Origin: Liquorilactobacillus sucicola DSM 21376 = JCM 15457 | Lineage (GTDB): Bacteria; Bacillota; Bacilli; Lactobacillales; Lactobacillaceae | Assembly (NCBI RefSeq): GCF_000612445.1 | Contig: NZ_BALC01000007.1 | Location: 1 to 64,000 of the forward strand | DNA: 64,000 bases | Reading direction: 5' to 3' | In this document: positions 31,704 through 41,390 of the stretch, one piece after another | Layout: every line of letters begins with the position of its first letter | Numbering within the stretch: position 1 is the first letter of the stretch | The notes under the pieces: model-generated | What the model saw: only the letters and a program-made list of their open reading frames with translations | The model's database searches: none | Told to the model about the DNA's origin: nothing | Position numbers and translations under genes: made by a program

Positions 31704-32543
31704 ATGGAAGAACCAATGATTGAGATTTCAGATCTGTCTTTTCAGTATCCGCAGCAAGAAAGTGAAGCTTTGAGCCATCTTAATTTAGCTGTTGCCGCTG
31801 GCGAATGGCTAGCGGTGATCGGACACAATGGAAGTGGAAAAAGTACGCTTGCAAAACTGATAGATGGTTTGCTAATTCCAAAGACTGGGACGATAAAAAT
31901 CGCAGGAGTACAGTTGACTTCAAGTACTCTCTGGAATATTCGCAAAAATATCGGGATGGTTTTTCAAAATCCTGATAACCAATTTGTGGGAGCAAATGTT
32001 GAAGAAGATGTAGCCTTTGGGTTAGAAAATCAGGGTGTTCCTAGAGAAACGATGATCAAACGCGTTGAGGCGGCACTGACGGATGTTGGAATGTGGGATT
32101 TTGCACAACATGAACCCGCACGTTTATCGGGAGGACAAAAGCAGCGTGTTGCTTTAGCAGGTGTGATAGCTCTCCAGCCCAAAATCATCATTATGGATGA
32201 AGCAACGAGCATGCTGGATCCTGAGGGGCGCAAAGAGATTATTCAGCTTATTCAAAATCTTAATAAGAAAAATGGTTTTACGGTTATTTCAATAACACAT
32301 GATATTGAAGAAGCCTCTCTGGCTCAACGAGTCGTGGTTATTGACGATGGCCTTTTAGTTCAAGATGATAAACCGGCAAAGGTGTTTCAACGCGGCGCCG
32401 CATTGATCGAAAGCGGACTTGATATTCCATTCTCCGAGAAGCTAAAAAATGAAATAAGGAATCAAGGAATTGATGTCCCACAAGAATATCTTACTGAAAA
32501 AGGGATGGTGGATTGGTTGTGTCAATTCATTTCGAAAAAGTAA
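31704..32543 (+). CDS. ecfA1: ECF transporter ATPase EcfA1
   Basis: 279 residues. ATPase of the energy-coupling factor module shared by many vitamin-uptake S components (folate, riboflavin, biotin and others). Walker [10 protein letters not shown] near residues 38-46, Q-loop [25 protein letters not shown] signature [13 protein letters not shown], Walker [13 protein letters not shown] and the switch histidine in SITHDIEE are all present. The ATG has aaaggag upstream. ecfA2 starts within its last 25 bases. The substrate-binding S subunits are not in this window. Confidence 0.96.
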   Translation: MEEPMIEISDLSFQYPQQESEALSHLNLAVAAGEWLAVIGHNGSGKSTLAKLIDGLLIPKTGTIKIAGVQLTSSTLWNIRKNIGMVFQNPDNQFVGANVEEDVAFGLENQGVPRETMIKRVEAALTDVGMWDFAQHEPARLSGGQKQRVALAGVIALQPKIIIMDEATSMLDPEGRKEIIQLIQNLNKKNGFTVISITHDIEEASLAQRVVVIDDGLLVQDDKPAKVFQRGAALIESGLDIPFSEKLKNEIRNQGIDVPQEYLTEKGMVDWLCQFISKK

Positions 32544-33394
32544 ATTACGTTTATCAACCAAATACGCCTTTTGAACATCAGGCTTTGAAAAATGTAACAG
32601 TTTCAATTCCTGAGGGAAGCTATACGGCTATTATTGGACACACAGGGAGTGGAAAATCAACCTTGCTGCAACATCTAAATGGGCTCTTGAAACCCTCCAG
32701 CGGGCGTGTGACAGTTGCTGAAAAAGTAATAACTGCCAGCACGAAGAATAAAGAACTAGGAGACTTGAGAAAACATGTGGGAATTGTTTTTCAGTTCCCT
32801 GAGGCACAGCTTTTCGAAGAAACTGTTCTCAAAGATATTGCATTTGCACCCAAAAATTTTGGTAAAACACAAGCCGAAGCTGAAGAAATTGCTGTTGAAA
32901 TGGCTAACTTAGTTGGTCTGCCTGATGAGCTTCTTAGCCACTCACCATTCGAATTGTCAGGCGGACAAATGCGGCGAGTTGCAATTGCGGGAATTTTAGC
33001 AATGAAACCAGAAGTTTTAGTGCTTGATGAGCCAACAGCAGGACTGGATCCTAAGGGAAGAATTGAAATAATGCAGATGTTTGAAGAGCTTCATTTGCAG
33101 CACCAGCTAACCATTATTTTAGTAACGCATCAGATGGATGATGTTGCTAATTACGCAGATCACACAATCGTGTTGGAGAAGGGCGAAGTTATCGCAGCGG
33201 CAGCACCAAAAGATATTTTTAAAGATCCCCGCTGGCTTGTTAAGCATCACTTAGCGTTACCTAAAGCAACCAATTTTGCTTATGAACTACAAAAAACTGG
33301 GAAGTTTTCGTTTGAGAAGATGCCGCTAACGGAAAAAGAACTCGCGGCTGCATTAGCAGCTTCTTTGAAAAAGGGAGGCAATCAAACTGAATAA
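32519..33394 (+). CDS. ecfA2: ECF transporter ATPase EcfA2
   Basis: 291 residues. Second, non-identical ATPase of the ECF module. Walker [11 protein letters not shown]-loop [21 protein letters not shown], signature [13 protein letters not shown], Walker [16 protein letters not shown] 32519 ([12 protein letters not shown]) is the preferred start, about 10 bases after agggatgg and overlapping ecfA1. EcfA1 and EcfA2 form a heterodimer on EcfT. Confidence 0.95.
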   Translation: MSIHFEKVNYVYQPNTPFEHQALKNVTVSIPEGSYTAIIGHTGSGKSTLLQHLNGLLKPSSGRVTVAEKVITASTKNKELGDLRKHVGIVFQFPEAQLFEETVLKDIAFAPKNFGKTQAEAEEIAVEMANLVGLPDELLSHSPFELSGGQMRRVAIAGILAMKPEVLVLDEPTAGLDPKGRIEIMQMFEELHLQHQLTIILVTHQMDDVANYADHTIVLEKGEVIAAAAPKDIFKDPRWLVKHHLALPKATNFAYELQKTGKFSFEKMPLTEKELAAALAASLKKGGNQTE

Positions 33395-34184
33395 AGTAAT
33401 TCTAGGTCGTTATATTCCAGGAGAATCCCTTGTGCATCATTTAGATCCCCGTTCAAAGCTCATCTTGAGTTTTTACTTTATTATAATTATTTTTCTGGCC
33501 AACAATTGGCAGTCATATGCGCTACTTTTGGTTCTGACTCTTGGGGGAGTATTTCTATCTGGAGTCAGTTTTGGCTTCTTTTTAAAAGGGGTAAGGCCTC
33601 TTATTTGGCTAATTCTTTTTACAGTGTTGCTACAAATATTTTTTTCACGTGGTGGCACTGTCTACTGGCAATTCGGGCCGTTAGCTTTAACAAGTTTCGG
33701 TGTGATCAATGGGAGCTATGTCTTTTGCAGGTTCGTTTTAATTATCTTTATGTCGACGTTATTAACATTGACTACTGCGCCATTAGAGATCGCTGACGCA
33801 CTGGAGTCTCTCATGGAGCCCTTAAAGAAATTCAAGGTTCCTGTTTATGAGATTTCATTAATGTTATCAATCGCGTTGCGCTTTGTGCCGACATTGATGG
33901 ATGAAACGGAAAAAATAATGAATGCGCAACGCTCAAGAGGAGTCAACTTCGGCGAGGGCAGTATTATGAAACAAATAAAAGCTGTTGTGCCACTACTGAT
34001 TCCTTTATTTGTCAGTTCTTTTAATCGAGCTGAAGATCTTGCGACGGCAATGGAAGCAAGGGGCTATCGCGGAGGCGAGGGAAGGACCAAATATCGCATT
34101 CATTTCTGGAAACGAAATGATACGCTAGCTTGTATTGTATTTGGTCTGGCAACGCTTGTGCTATTATATTTACGAAATTGGTGA
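33387..34184 (+). CDS. ecfT: ECF transporter transmembrane scaffold EcfT (probable CTG start)
   Basis: Membrane scaffold linking the ATPases to S components. About 265 residues if started at CTG 33387, the family's usual length. That start is 8 bases after gggagg and gives the conserved amino end [24 protein letters not shown] at 33432 would remove this conserved block (250 residues left) although aggaga lies before it. Four to five hydrophobic segments. The two coupling motifs with A-R-G in QRSRGVNFG and MEARGYRGG, which contact EcfA1 and EcfA2, are present. It overlaps ecfA2 by 8 bases if the CTG is used. Confidence 0.92.
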   Translation: MNKVILGRYIPGESLVHHLDPRSKLILSFYFIIIIFLANNWQSYALLLVLTLGGVFLSGVSFGFFLKGVRPLIWLILFTVLLQIFFSRGGTVYWQFGPLALTSFGVINGSYVFCRFVLIIFMSTLLTLTTAPLEIADALESLMEPLKKFKVPVYEISLMLSIALRFVPTLMDETEKIMNAQRSRGVNFGEGSIMKQIKAVVPLLIPLFVSSFNRAEDLATAMEARGYRGGEGRTKYRIHFWKRNDTLACIVFGLATLVLLYLRNW

Positions 34185-34194
34185 TGAGGGAAAG

Positions 34195-34974
34195 ATGACT
34201 AATAGATATATGGTGACACTGGCATATGATGGCACCAAATTTGCTGGTTTTCAAAGCCAACCTAATCAAAGAACAGTTCAGTCGGTGTTGGAAACAGCAG
34301 TTAATAAAATGAGTACAGCCGTATCTTTTGTGCATATTTTTGGTTCTGGAAGAACGGATGCGGGCGTGCATGCACTGGGGCAGGTCGTCCACTTTGATCT
34401 TGAAAATGATATTCCAGAAAAAGGGATTGTTAATGGACTGAATAGTCTTTTGCCGTTGGACATAGAAATTTTAAGTGCAAAAAAAGTTTCCCAGACATTC
34501 CATGCCCGCTTTACAACACATGGTAAGCGGTATTTATATCGAGTTGGTTTAGGACGTTTTGTTAATCCTTTTAAGCGATTTTATACAGGACATTATAAAT
34601 ATCCACTTAACTTAGAATTGATAAAAGAAGCCTTGCCTGACGTCATTGGCACACATGATTTCTCAAGCTTTGTTGCTTCAGGAAGTCAGGCTAAAAGTCA
34701 TGTGCGGACTATTTATGATGCAACTGTTAAGTATGACGAAGCTAATGGTGAAGTTATCTTCGAATTTTATGGCAATGGCTTCCTATATAATCAAGTAAGG
34801 ATCATGGTGGCGGCCTTACTTGAGATTGGCAATGGCAAACGAGCCGTCCATGATTTTTTACGATTGTATGAGGTAAAAGATCGCAATCAATGTCGAGCAA
34901 CAGCGCCAGCAAGTGGTTTGTATTTGAAAAAGGTTTATTACGATGAAGATAGTATAGATAATATTACTAATTAA
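34195..34974 (+). CDS. truA: tRNA pseudouridine(38-40) synthase TruA
   Basis: 259 residues. Makes pseudouridine at positions 38-40 of the tRNA anticodon arm. The catalytic aspartate is in [14 protein letters not shown]. Further family blocks are [12 protein letters not shown] and RHxx-like [19 protein letters not shown]. The ATG at 34195 follows gaggg closely and lies 10 bases after the ecfT stop. The longer upstream frame runs through ecfT and is rejected. Final gene of the ecf operon, as in other lactobacilli. Confidence 0.96.
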   Translation: MTNRYMVTLAYDGTKFAGFQSQPNQRTVQSVLETAVNKMSTAVSFVHIFGSGRTDAGVHALGQVVHFDLENDIPEKGIVNGLNSLLPLDIEILSAKKVSQTFHARFTTHGKRYLYRVGLGRFVNPFKRFYTGHYKYPLNLELIKEALPDVIGTHDFSSFVASGSQAKSHVRTIYDATVKYDEANGEVIFEFYGNGFLYNQVRIMVAALLEIGNGKRAVHDFLRLYEVKDRNQCRATAPASGLYLKKVYYDEDSIDNITN

Positions 34975-34984
34975 TTTATAAACA

Positions 34985-35013
34985 TTGACTTTAGGGAGCA
35001 AAAAAAGTATCAT
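34985..35013 (+). promoter_or_regulatory. rplM-rpsI promoter
   Basis: A -35 TTGACT (34985-34990), 17-base spacer and -10 TATCAT (35008-35013), immediately after truA. Its predicted start fits the first bases of the L13 leader. Confidence 0.8.
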
Positions 35014-35019
35014 AGTATC

Positions 35020-35078
35020 TGGTATTGTTTGCCCCACAGTAGGCCCCGGAAACTTATTTTGCGTCAAACAAGCATATA
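35020..35078 (+). promoter_or_regulatory. L13 leader (rplM autoregulatory RNA)
   Basis: The sequence starts with the 5' strand ttgtttg and closes with caaacaa, enclosing gccccacag-taggccccggaaac-ttattttgcg. Together this is the shape and sequence of the L13 leader known before rplM in Firmicutes, which is thought to let L13 control its own operon. It lies 20-80 bases before rplM, just after the promoter. Confidence 0.8.
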
Positions 35079-35097
35079 AAAATGGAGGAAATAAAAC

Positions 35098-35541
35098 GTG
35101 CGTACAACATATATTGCAAAACCAGGTGAAGTGGAACGTAAATGGTATGTCGTAGATGCAACTGATGTTCCACTGGGACGTTTGTCCTCAGTTGTGGCTT
35201 CTGTCTTGCGTGGCAAGAATAAGCCGACATTTACGCCTAACGTTGATACAGGCGATTTCGTTATTGTTATCAATGCAGAAAAGGTTGCTTTGACAGGTCA
35301 TAAAGCAGATCGTAAAGTTTATTATCATCATACAGATCATCCAGGTGGTTTGAAGAGCCGTACTGCTGGCGAATTCCGTCAAAATGATCCTGAGAAGCTG
35401 ATTGCTTTATCAATTAAAGGAATGCTTCCAAAGGGAACACTCGGAAAAGCACAAGCTAAGAAGTTGCATGTCTATCGTGGTGCAGATCACAAGCATGAAG
35501 CTCAACAACCAGAAGTATTGGATATCACAAACTTAATCTAG
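35098..35541 (+). CDS. rplM: Ribosomal protein L13
   Basis: 147 residues from GTG after atggagga. Early 50S assembly protein. [20 protein letters not shown] and [17 protein letters not shown] are the usual ends. Operon with rpsI 12 bases downstream, regulated by the leader immediately upstream. Confidence 0.97.
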   Translation: MRTTYIAKPGEVERKWYVVDATDVPLGRLSSVVASVLRGKNKPTFTPNVDTGDFVIVINAEKVALTGHKADRKVYYHHTDHPGGLKSRTAGEFRQNDPEKLIALSIKGMLPKGTLGKAQAKKLHVYRGADHKHEAQQPEVLDITNLI

Positions 35542-35553
35542 GAGGAAACTTAA

Positions 35554-35946
35554 TTGGCTCAAGTACAATATAGAGGAACAGGCCGTCGTAAGAACTCTGT
35601 TGCGCGTGTAATTTTAGCACCCGGAGCAGGTAAGATTACTATAAACGGCAAACCAGCAGAAGATTATATTCCATTTGCTAACCTACGTAAAGTTATGGTT
35701 CAGCCATTTGAAGCTACAGAAACAACTGGTTCATATGATGTTTTTGTTAATGTTAATGGTGGTGGATTTTCTGGTCAAGCAGGTGCTATCCGTCATGGGA
35801 TTGCCCGCGCTTTACTTGAAATTGACCCAGATTTTCGTGGCGTTTTGAAACGTGCAGGTTTATTAACACGTGATGCACGTATGAAAGAACGTAAGAAACC
35901 AGGTCTTAAGAAAGCTCGTAAGGCTCCACAATTTTCAAAACGTTAA
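35554..35946 (+). CDS. rpsI: Ribosomal protein S9
   Basis: 130 residues from TTG. The basic tail ends [12 protein letters not shown], whose terminal Lys-Arg contacts P-site tRNA. The TTG start with taggagga is required to keep the family's [18 protein letters not shown] end. Confidence 0.97.
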   Translation: MAQVQYRGTGRRKNSVARVILAPGAGKITINGKPAEDYIPFANLRKVMVQPFEATETTGSYDVFVNVNGGGFSGQAGAIRHGIARALLEIDPDFRGVLKRAGLLTRDARMKERKKPGLKKARKAPQFSKR

Positions 35947-35969
35947 TATTATTTTTTATCGACGAAGAC

Positions 35970-36005
35970 AAGCACTCCTTGGATGGACAAGGGGTGCTTT
36001 TTTTG
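35970..36005 (+). terminator. Terminator after rpsI
   Basis: Stem aagcactccttg / caaggggtgctt with one G-U pair and a short loop, followed by a run of seven T. Confidence 0.93.
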
Positions 36006-36070
36006 TTTATAAATAAGTGAGTGAGTGCTAGTTAAGAACAAGTATAAGCGGCTGCTTGGGCCGTCACGTT

Positions 36071-36676
36071 CTATTTTGTTACCTTGATACCTAAAACAGT
36101 CAGATTACCATTATGGAGCAGCTTAATGATGAGATGTGCCATATGTTCAGGTGGAAGTTTAAAATCGGAATGCAGCCACCAATGAATAGTTCCCATAAAA
36201 GTTGAAACCATGTAAGAAATAATGAAATCAGTGGGCATAACGATTTCCCCTTCTTCGATTCTCAACTTTGCAAATATTTTAGTGTAGTGGTTACGCAAAA
36301 AATCTGAAAAAGCATCGGTCAAAATAAGATTATTTCTGCCTTCAGTAGCAATTAGATAGAATTTTTTATTTTCTTTAATCATGATAAAAGCGGTCGTTAG
36401 CAATTCAACCAACTTTTGTTCTTGGATTATACTGCCATCTTCGAGTATGTCTTTTTCAAGTTTATTAAAAAGTGGATTTAAGATGAATGAAAAGATTTGT
36501 TCGTAGACATCTTGTTTATCTCTGAAGTGAGCGTAAAAGGTGGACCTATTAATCATCGCTTTGTCCGCAATATCTTGGATGGTGATACAGTCAAACCCTT
36601 TCTTTTCAATCAAATCAATAAAGGCATTAAAAATCATCGTTTTTGTCCGTGTGATGCGCAAATCTTCTTTGCTCAA
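36071..36676 (-). CDS. TetR/AcrR-family transcriptional regulator
   Basis: 201 residues. The amino-terminal helix-turn-helix (about residues 10-57) includes ITIQDIADKAMINRSTFYAHF, the TetR signature. The rest is a ligand-binding helical domain with no clear subfamily beyond a resemblance to DhaS-like regulators. It is divergent from the activase-like gene at 36868 with a 191-base shared control region. There agtgt-N10-acact (36802-36821) is an inverted repeat of operator-like form. Regulation of that neighbour and of itself is likely but not shown. Confidence 0.88.
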   Translation of the reverse strand: MSKEDLRITRTKTMIFNAFIDLIEKKGFDCITIQDIADKAMINRSTFYAHFRDKQDVYEQIFSFILNPLFNKLEKDILEDGSIIQEQKLVELLTTAFIMIKENKKFYLIATEGRNNLILTDAFSDFLRNHYTKIFAKLRIEEGEIVMPTDFIISYMVSTFMGTIHWWLHSDFKLPPEHMAHLIIKLLHNGNLTVLGIKVTK

Positions 36677-36801
36677 TTAAAATAACCTCCATCTAAAAAC
36701 AACATAACTGCTGCATTTGTTGTATAACGAGCAAAACATAAAATATTGTCGATTGCATGTCGCTCTTAATTGCTTACAATATAAAGTAAGTATAGCAACA
36801 G

Positions 36802-36821
36802 AGTGTCGGTTATTCAACACT
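36802..36821 (+). promoter_or_regulatory. Candidate operator in the TetR/activase divergent region
   Basis: Inverted repeat agtgt-cggttattca-acact lies 47 bases before the activase start and 126 bases from the regulator start. TetR proteins usually bind such palindromes, but this one has only 5-bp arms, so it is tentative. Confidence 0.3.
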
Positions 36822-36867
36822 ATGGCGGATATTACAAAGTTGATAAAGAGACCTTGAGGGGGTAAGC

Positions 36868-39800
36868 ATGATTAAACAGAAGTTATATGGCGGGATTGAT
36901 GTTGGTTCGACAACTGTTAAAGTTGTTATTTTAGATGAAAATAATAATTCTCTCTACGAGACCTATCAGCGTCATTTTTCTGATGTAAGAAAGGCAAGCA
37001 AAAAAGTTTTGTGCGAAGCTGCACAAATAGTAGGCACTGAACATCCCATTTCATTCAAAATAACTGGATCTGGCGGTATGGGCCTAGCGGAGATACTCAA
37101 GTTAGAGTTTGTTCAAGAAGTGATTGCTTGTACTAGAACGGTTGAAACGGTAATTCCAGAAACTGATGTAGCAATTGAATTAGGTGGTGAAGACGCTAAA
37201 ATCACATTCTTTGGAGCTTCTTTAGAACAAAGAATGAATGGAAGCTGTGCAGGAGGGACAGGTGCATTTATCGACCAAATGGCCAGCCTGTTGAAGACTG
37301 ATGCGGCTGGTTTGAATGAGCTGGCAAAGGGTTATGAAACGATCTATCCCATCGCATCGCGTTGTGGTGTGTTTGCTAAAACTGATGTGCAGCCTTTGAT
37401 TAATGATGGTGCACGTAAGGAAGATTTGGCTGCTAGTATTTTTCAGGCTGTTGTCAATCAGACGATTGCAGGTCTGGCATCTGGGCATAAGATAACTGGA
37501 AGAGTCGCTTTTCTAGGTGGCCCGCTTTATTTTATGAGTGAATTACGCCAACGATTTATTGAAACATTGAAATTAACCCCTGAAAATATTATTTTCCCCC
37601 AAAATCCACAGCTATTTGTCGCTAAGGGCGCAGCACTTTATGCCAAAAAAAGTTCTCCAACAACAATAGCTCAACTGATAGAACGCCTGGAAAAAGCAGA
37701 TGGTCAGGCATTGAAACCAACTAAAACACTACCACCTCTGTTCAATAATCAGAACGAACTGGAAGAATTCAGGAAAAGGCATCAAAAAGCACGGGTTGAA
37801 AAGGGGAATTTAGCCAGTTATCAAGGAAATGCTTTTTTAGGTATAGACGCTGGGTCAACTACAACGAAGATTGTCCTGATGAGTGAGGATCATCGTTTAC
37901 TGTACACTTGGTATGGCAACAATGATGGCGACCCGCTCAAAAAAACGATGAGTATATTAAAAGAAATGTATCGGCATCTGCCTACAAAAGTTAAGATTGT
38001 CAAAACATGCACCACTGGTTATGGTGAAAAATTGATAAAAAGTGCTTTGAAAGCTGATTTGGGCGAAGTTGAAACTGTGGCACATTATAAGGCTGCGCAC
38101 TATTTCATGCCAGATGTTGATTTTATTTTAGATATTGGCGGACAAGACATGAAGGCAATGCACGTTAAGAACGGTGCATTATCGACAATTCAATTAAACG
38201 AAGCCTGTTCATCTGGCTGCGGTTCATTTATTGAAACGTTTGCGAAGTCTTTAAATTACGATGTTAAGGATTTTGCAAAAGTTGCATTGTTAGCTAAGAG
38301 CCCAGCTGATTTAGGCTCACGATGTACAGTCTTTATGCAGTCAAAGGTTAAGCAGGCTCAAAAAGAGGGTGCTTCAGTGGGAGATATTTCTGCGGGGTTG
38401 TCGCTTTCGGTAATTAAAAATGCTTTATTCAAAGTCATCAAAGCTCGTAGTGCTGAAGATTTGGGTAGTCATATTGTGTGTCAAGGGGGGACTTTCTACA
38501 ACGAAGCTGTTTTGCGTTCATTTGAGAAACTAAGCGGTCAAACGGTGATTCGCCCTAATATTGCCGGTTTAATGGGAGCGTATGGAGCAGCACTGCTTGC
38601 TCAAGAACGCGCAAAAGAGGGTGATACTACGACACTTTTGACAACGGAAGAAATGAATGGTCTTTCATCTACAAAACAATTTGATCATTGCGGCCGTTGT
38701 GAAAATAACTGCCTGCTCACGATCACTGTTTTTAATGACGGCCGCAAATTTATTACAGGAAACCGTTGTGAAAAGGGCCTGCGGATTAAGTTGAAACCAC
38801 AAGACCAACGAGTTAATCTAGTTAAAGAGAAATATCATCGGCTTTTCGAGTATCGCCCCTTGCGTAAGCGACTCGCTACTCGTGGAGTTATTGGCATCCC
38901 GCGTGTTTTGAATATGTATGAAAATTACCCTCTATGGGCAGTTTTCTTTAAGAAACTGGGAATCAGGGCACAGCTCTCGACCAGATCCAGTGAACAGATG
39001 TACGAAAAAGGTCTTGAAACGATACCTAGTGATACAGTTTGTTATCCAGCTAAAATGGTTCATGGGCATGTGCAGTGGTTGATCGATCGTGGACTTAAAA
39101 CGATTTTTTATCCAAGTGTTGTTTTTGAACGCAGAGAAAGTAAAAATGCTGATAATCATTTTAATTGCCCAATTGTACAATCTTATCCAGATGTTATCCG
39201 TAACAATGTTGACCAAATTCGCAATGGGGAAGTTGACTATCGCAACCCGTATCTAAATCTGAACGACCATCAATCTACTGCACAGAATTTATACGAGACT
39301 TTTAAGGATAAAGGCGTGACACTCAAGGAAGTAAAAGAGGCACTTGAGGAAGGATATAAGGAATTAAAAAAATTCAAGCAATGGATTCAAAATCGTGGTG
39401 AAGAAACGCTGCGTTTAATGCGGCAAAATCATCAAAAAGGAATCGTTTTAGCTGGACGTCCTTATCATCTGGATCCACAGATAAATCATGGAATCTCGCA
39501 GATCATTGCAGCCGAAGGTTTTAATGTTTTGACAGAAGACAGTATTTCACATATGGAAGATGTCGCAGGACTGAGAGTTGTTAATCAATGGACATATCAT
39601 TCGCGTTTATTTGCGGCTGCTAAAGTAGCTGCTAAGACTCCTGAATTAGAGTTTGTACAGTTAAATTCATTCGGTTGTGGGATAGATGCGATAACGACGG
39701 ATCAGGTTGAAGAAATTCTTGCACAGCATAATAGGCTATATACGGTCTTAAAAATTGATGAAGGAACAAATATTGGTGCTATTAGAATCAGATTGCGCTC

Positions 39801-41109
39801 ATTAAAAGCAGCGGTTAATGAGCGTCACGCACAGCATATTGAACCGCAAAAATTATATGACCTCCCGCAACCTATCAAATTTACTAAAGAAATGAAGAAA
39901 AAGCATACATTGCTAATGCCAATGCTATCGCCAATCCATCAGTCACAGCTGGTTGATGTTGCATTGCAGTCTTCTGGGTATAATGTGGTTAATCTACCAC
40001 TTCAAGATCACAAAGCAATTGATATCGGAACCAAGTATGTTAACAATGATGCTTGCTATCCAGCAATCATAACGATTGGACAAATGATTGAAGCGTTGAA
40101 GAGCGGAAAGTATGATGTTAACAATACCTCTGTTATGATGAGTCAAACTGGTGGCGGTTGTCGAGCAACCAATTATATACCATTGATTCGCAAAGCTTTA
40201 AGAGATGCTGGTTTCGGACAGGTCCCAGTAATTTCTATCTCTCTTGGTAATAAAGGGGTCGAGGATACTCCGGGCTTCAAGTTGACTATTCCATTGGCTA
40301 AACGTGTGGCCTTGGCCTTCTTATATGGGGACTTGTTTGAACGTGTGGTTTATCGAACGAGACCCTATGAATTGAAAGCTGGTCAAGTAGACGAAATGCA
40401 TGCTGCCTGGCTAGACCGGGTCAGAAAAAACATTGTTAATGGTAGTTTTCACGAGTTTAAACAAAATGTACAGCGGATCGTAAAAGATTTTGATAACTTA
40501 CCACTTAAGGATATAATCAAACCGCGAGTCGGAATTGTTGGTGAAATATTAGTCAAATATTCACCGATTGCAAATAACAATATTGTCCGTTTGCTTGAAA
40601 AAGAAGGTGCAGAGGTTATTTGTCCCGATATTGTTGGTTTTATGAATTATTCACTGTACAATCAAATCTATCGGCATGATCATCTAGGATTTTCAAATAA
40701 GAGCAAGTTATTTGCTGAATTGGCGCTCAAAGTGATCAAGTGGTGTGAGAAACCAATGAATACGGCACTTAAGAATTCTGATAGATTTACGGGAATTGAA
40801 GCAATCGAGCAACTGGCAAAGGATGCCAGTTCCATCTTGTCTTTGGGTAATCAGACTGGGGAAGGATGGTTTCTGACAGGAGAAATGATAGAGTGTTTGA
40901 AGTCAGGAATTGATAATATTGTCTGCATGCAGCCTTTCGGTTGTTTGCCTAATCATATAGTTGGAAAAGGTGCAGTTAAGGAATTGCGCAGCCAATATCC
41001 AAATGCTAATATCACTATGATTGATTATGATCCAAGTGTTTCTGTCGTTAACCAGCTTAATCGAATACGGCTGATGCTTGCGACAGCTAACAAAAATCTA
41101 GTAAGATAG
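36868..41109 (+). CDS. Acyl-CoA dehydratase activase-related protein (fused HgdC-HgdC-DUF2229-HgdB-like)
   Basis: 1413 residues. Two BadF/BcrA/HgdC-type ATPase domains come first (about 5-275 and 323-585). Each has an acetate-kinase fold P-loop (DVGSTTVKVV, DAGSTTTKIV) and cluster cysteines. The first pair, Cys127 (NGSCAGGTG) and Cys166 (SRCGVF), matches the [4Fe-4S] ligands of HgdC. The second has Cys447/Cys451 (CSSGCG) and Cys486. A CxxCxxxC...C set at 608, 611, 615 and 634 may hold another cluster. Then comes a DUF2229-like part (about 660-900), and a C-terminal region resembling dehydratase component B. True dehydratase genes are not adjacent. The function of this fused family is unknown; reductive activation of a radical enzyme is an inference. 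ATG after gaggggg, single gene, own terminator. Confidence 0.85.
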   Translation: MIKQKLYGGIDVGSTTVKVVILDENNNSLYETYQRHFSDVRKASKKVLCEAAQIVGTEHPISFKITGSGGMGLAEILKLEFVQEVIACTRTVETVIPETDVAIELGGEDAKITFFGASLEQRMNGSCAGGTGAFIDQMASLLKTDAAGLNELAKGYETIYPIASRCGVFAKTDVQPLINDGARKEDLAASIFQAVVNQTIAGLASGHKITGRVAFLGGPLYFMSELRQRFIETLKLTPENIIFPQNPQLFVAKGAALYAKKSSPTTIAQLIERLEKADGQALKPTKTLPPLFNNQNELEEFRKRHQKARVEKGNLASYQGNAFLGIDAGSTTTKIVLMSEDHRLLYTWYGNNDGDPLKKTMSILKEMYRHLPTKVKIVKTCTTGYGEKLIKSALKADLGEVETVAHYKAAHYFMPDVDFILDIGGQDMKAMHVKNGALSTIQLNEACSSGCGSFIETFAKSLNYDVKDFAKVALLAKSPADLGSRCTVFMQSKVKQAQKEGASVGDISAGLSLSVIKNALFKVIKARSAEDLGSHIVCQGGTFYNEAVLRSFEKLSGQTVIRPNIAGLMGAYGAALLAQERAKEGDTTTLLTTEEMNGLSSTKQFDHCGRCENNCLLTITVFNDGRKFITGNRCEKGLRIKLKPQDQRVNLVKEKYHRLFEYRPLRKRLATRGVIGIPRVLNMYENYPLWAVFFKKLGIRAQLSTRSSEQMYEKGLETIPSDTVCYPAKMVHGHVQWLIDRGLKTIFYPSVVFERRESKNADNHFNCPIVQSYPDVIRNNVDQIRNGEVDYRNPYLNLNDHQSTAQNLYETFKDKGVTLKEVKEALEEGYKELKKFKQWIQNRGEETLRLMRQNHQKGIVLAGRPYHLDPQINHGISQIIAAEGFNVLTEDSISHMEDVAGLRVVNQWTYHSRLFAAAKVAAKTPELEFVQLNSFGCGIDAITTDQVEEILAQHNRLYTVLKIDEGTNIGAIRIRLRSLKAAVNERHAQHIEPQKLYDLPQPIKFTKEMKKKHTLLMPMLSPIHQSQLVDVALQSSGYNVVNLPLQDHKAIDIGTKYVNNDACYPAIITIGQMIEALKSGKYDVNNTSVMMSQTGGGCRATNYIPLIRKALRDAGFGQVPVISISLGNKGVEDTPGFKLTIPLAKRVALAFLYGDLFERVVYRTRPYELKAGQVDEMHAAWLDRVRKNIVNGSFHEFKQNVQRIVKDFDNLPLKDIIKPRVGIVGEILVKYSPIANNNIVRLLEKEGAEVICPDIVGFMNYSLYNQIYRHDHLGFSNKSKLFAELALKVIKWCEKPMNTALKNSDRFTGIEAIEQLAKDASSILSLGNQTGEGWFLTGEMIECLKSGIDNIVCMQPFGCLPNHIVGKGAVKELRSQYPNANITMIDYDPSVSVVNQLNRIRLMLATANKNLVR

Positions 41110-41136
41110 TTTTAACAATTTCATAGATTAGACCTG

Positions 41137-41176
41137 AGGAGCTGAGTCAAAAGTTATTTTTGACCGGCTCCTTTTG
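41137..41176 (+). terminator. Terminator after the activase-like gene
   Basis: Stem aggagc-tga-gtcaaaa / tttttgac-cg-gctcct with an internal loop, then TTTT. Confidence 0.88.
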
Positions 41177-41390
41177 TAAGCTTGTACTGCATGCATTATT
41201 CACAATTAAGACAGGGCAATGCTGTTAAAGCCACACTTAACACGTAAAACTTATTGATCTTTGTTATTCTTTTCACTAGTAGATTTTGGTTCAGCAATAA
41301 TGCTGTTGGGTAATCGATCATTTTAATTGCACCCCAAAGGAGATTTTTATAGAGTTAACATAAGTAGTTTGCAATGAGGAGAGACCACAA

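Noticed and set aside
34135-34194. TruA amino-terminal extension
   Set aside because: It would be encoded by the end of ecfT in another frame. The ATG at 34195 has a binding site and gives the family start.
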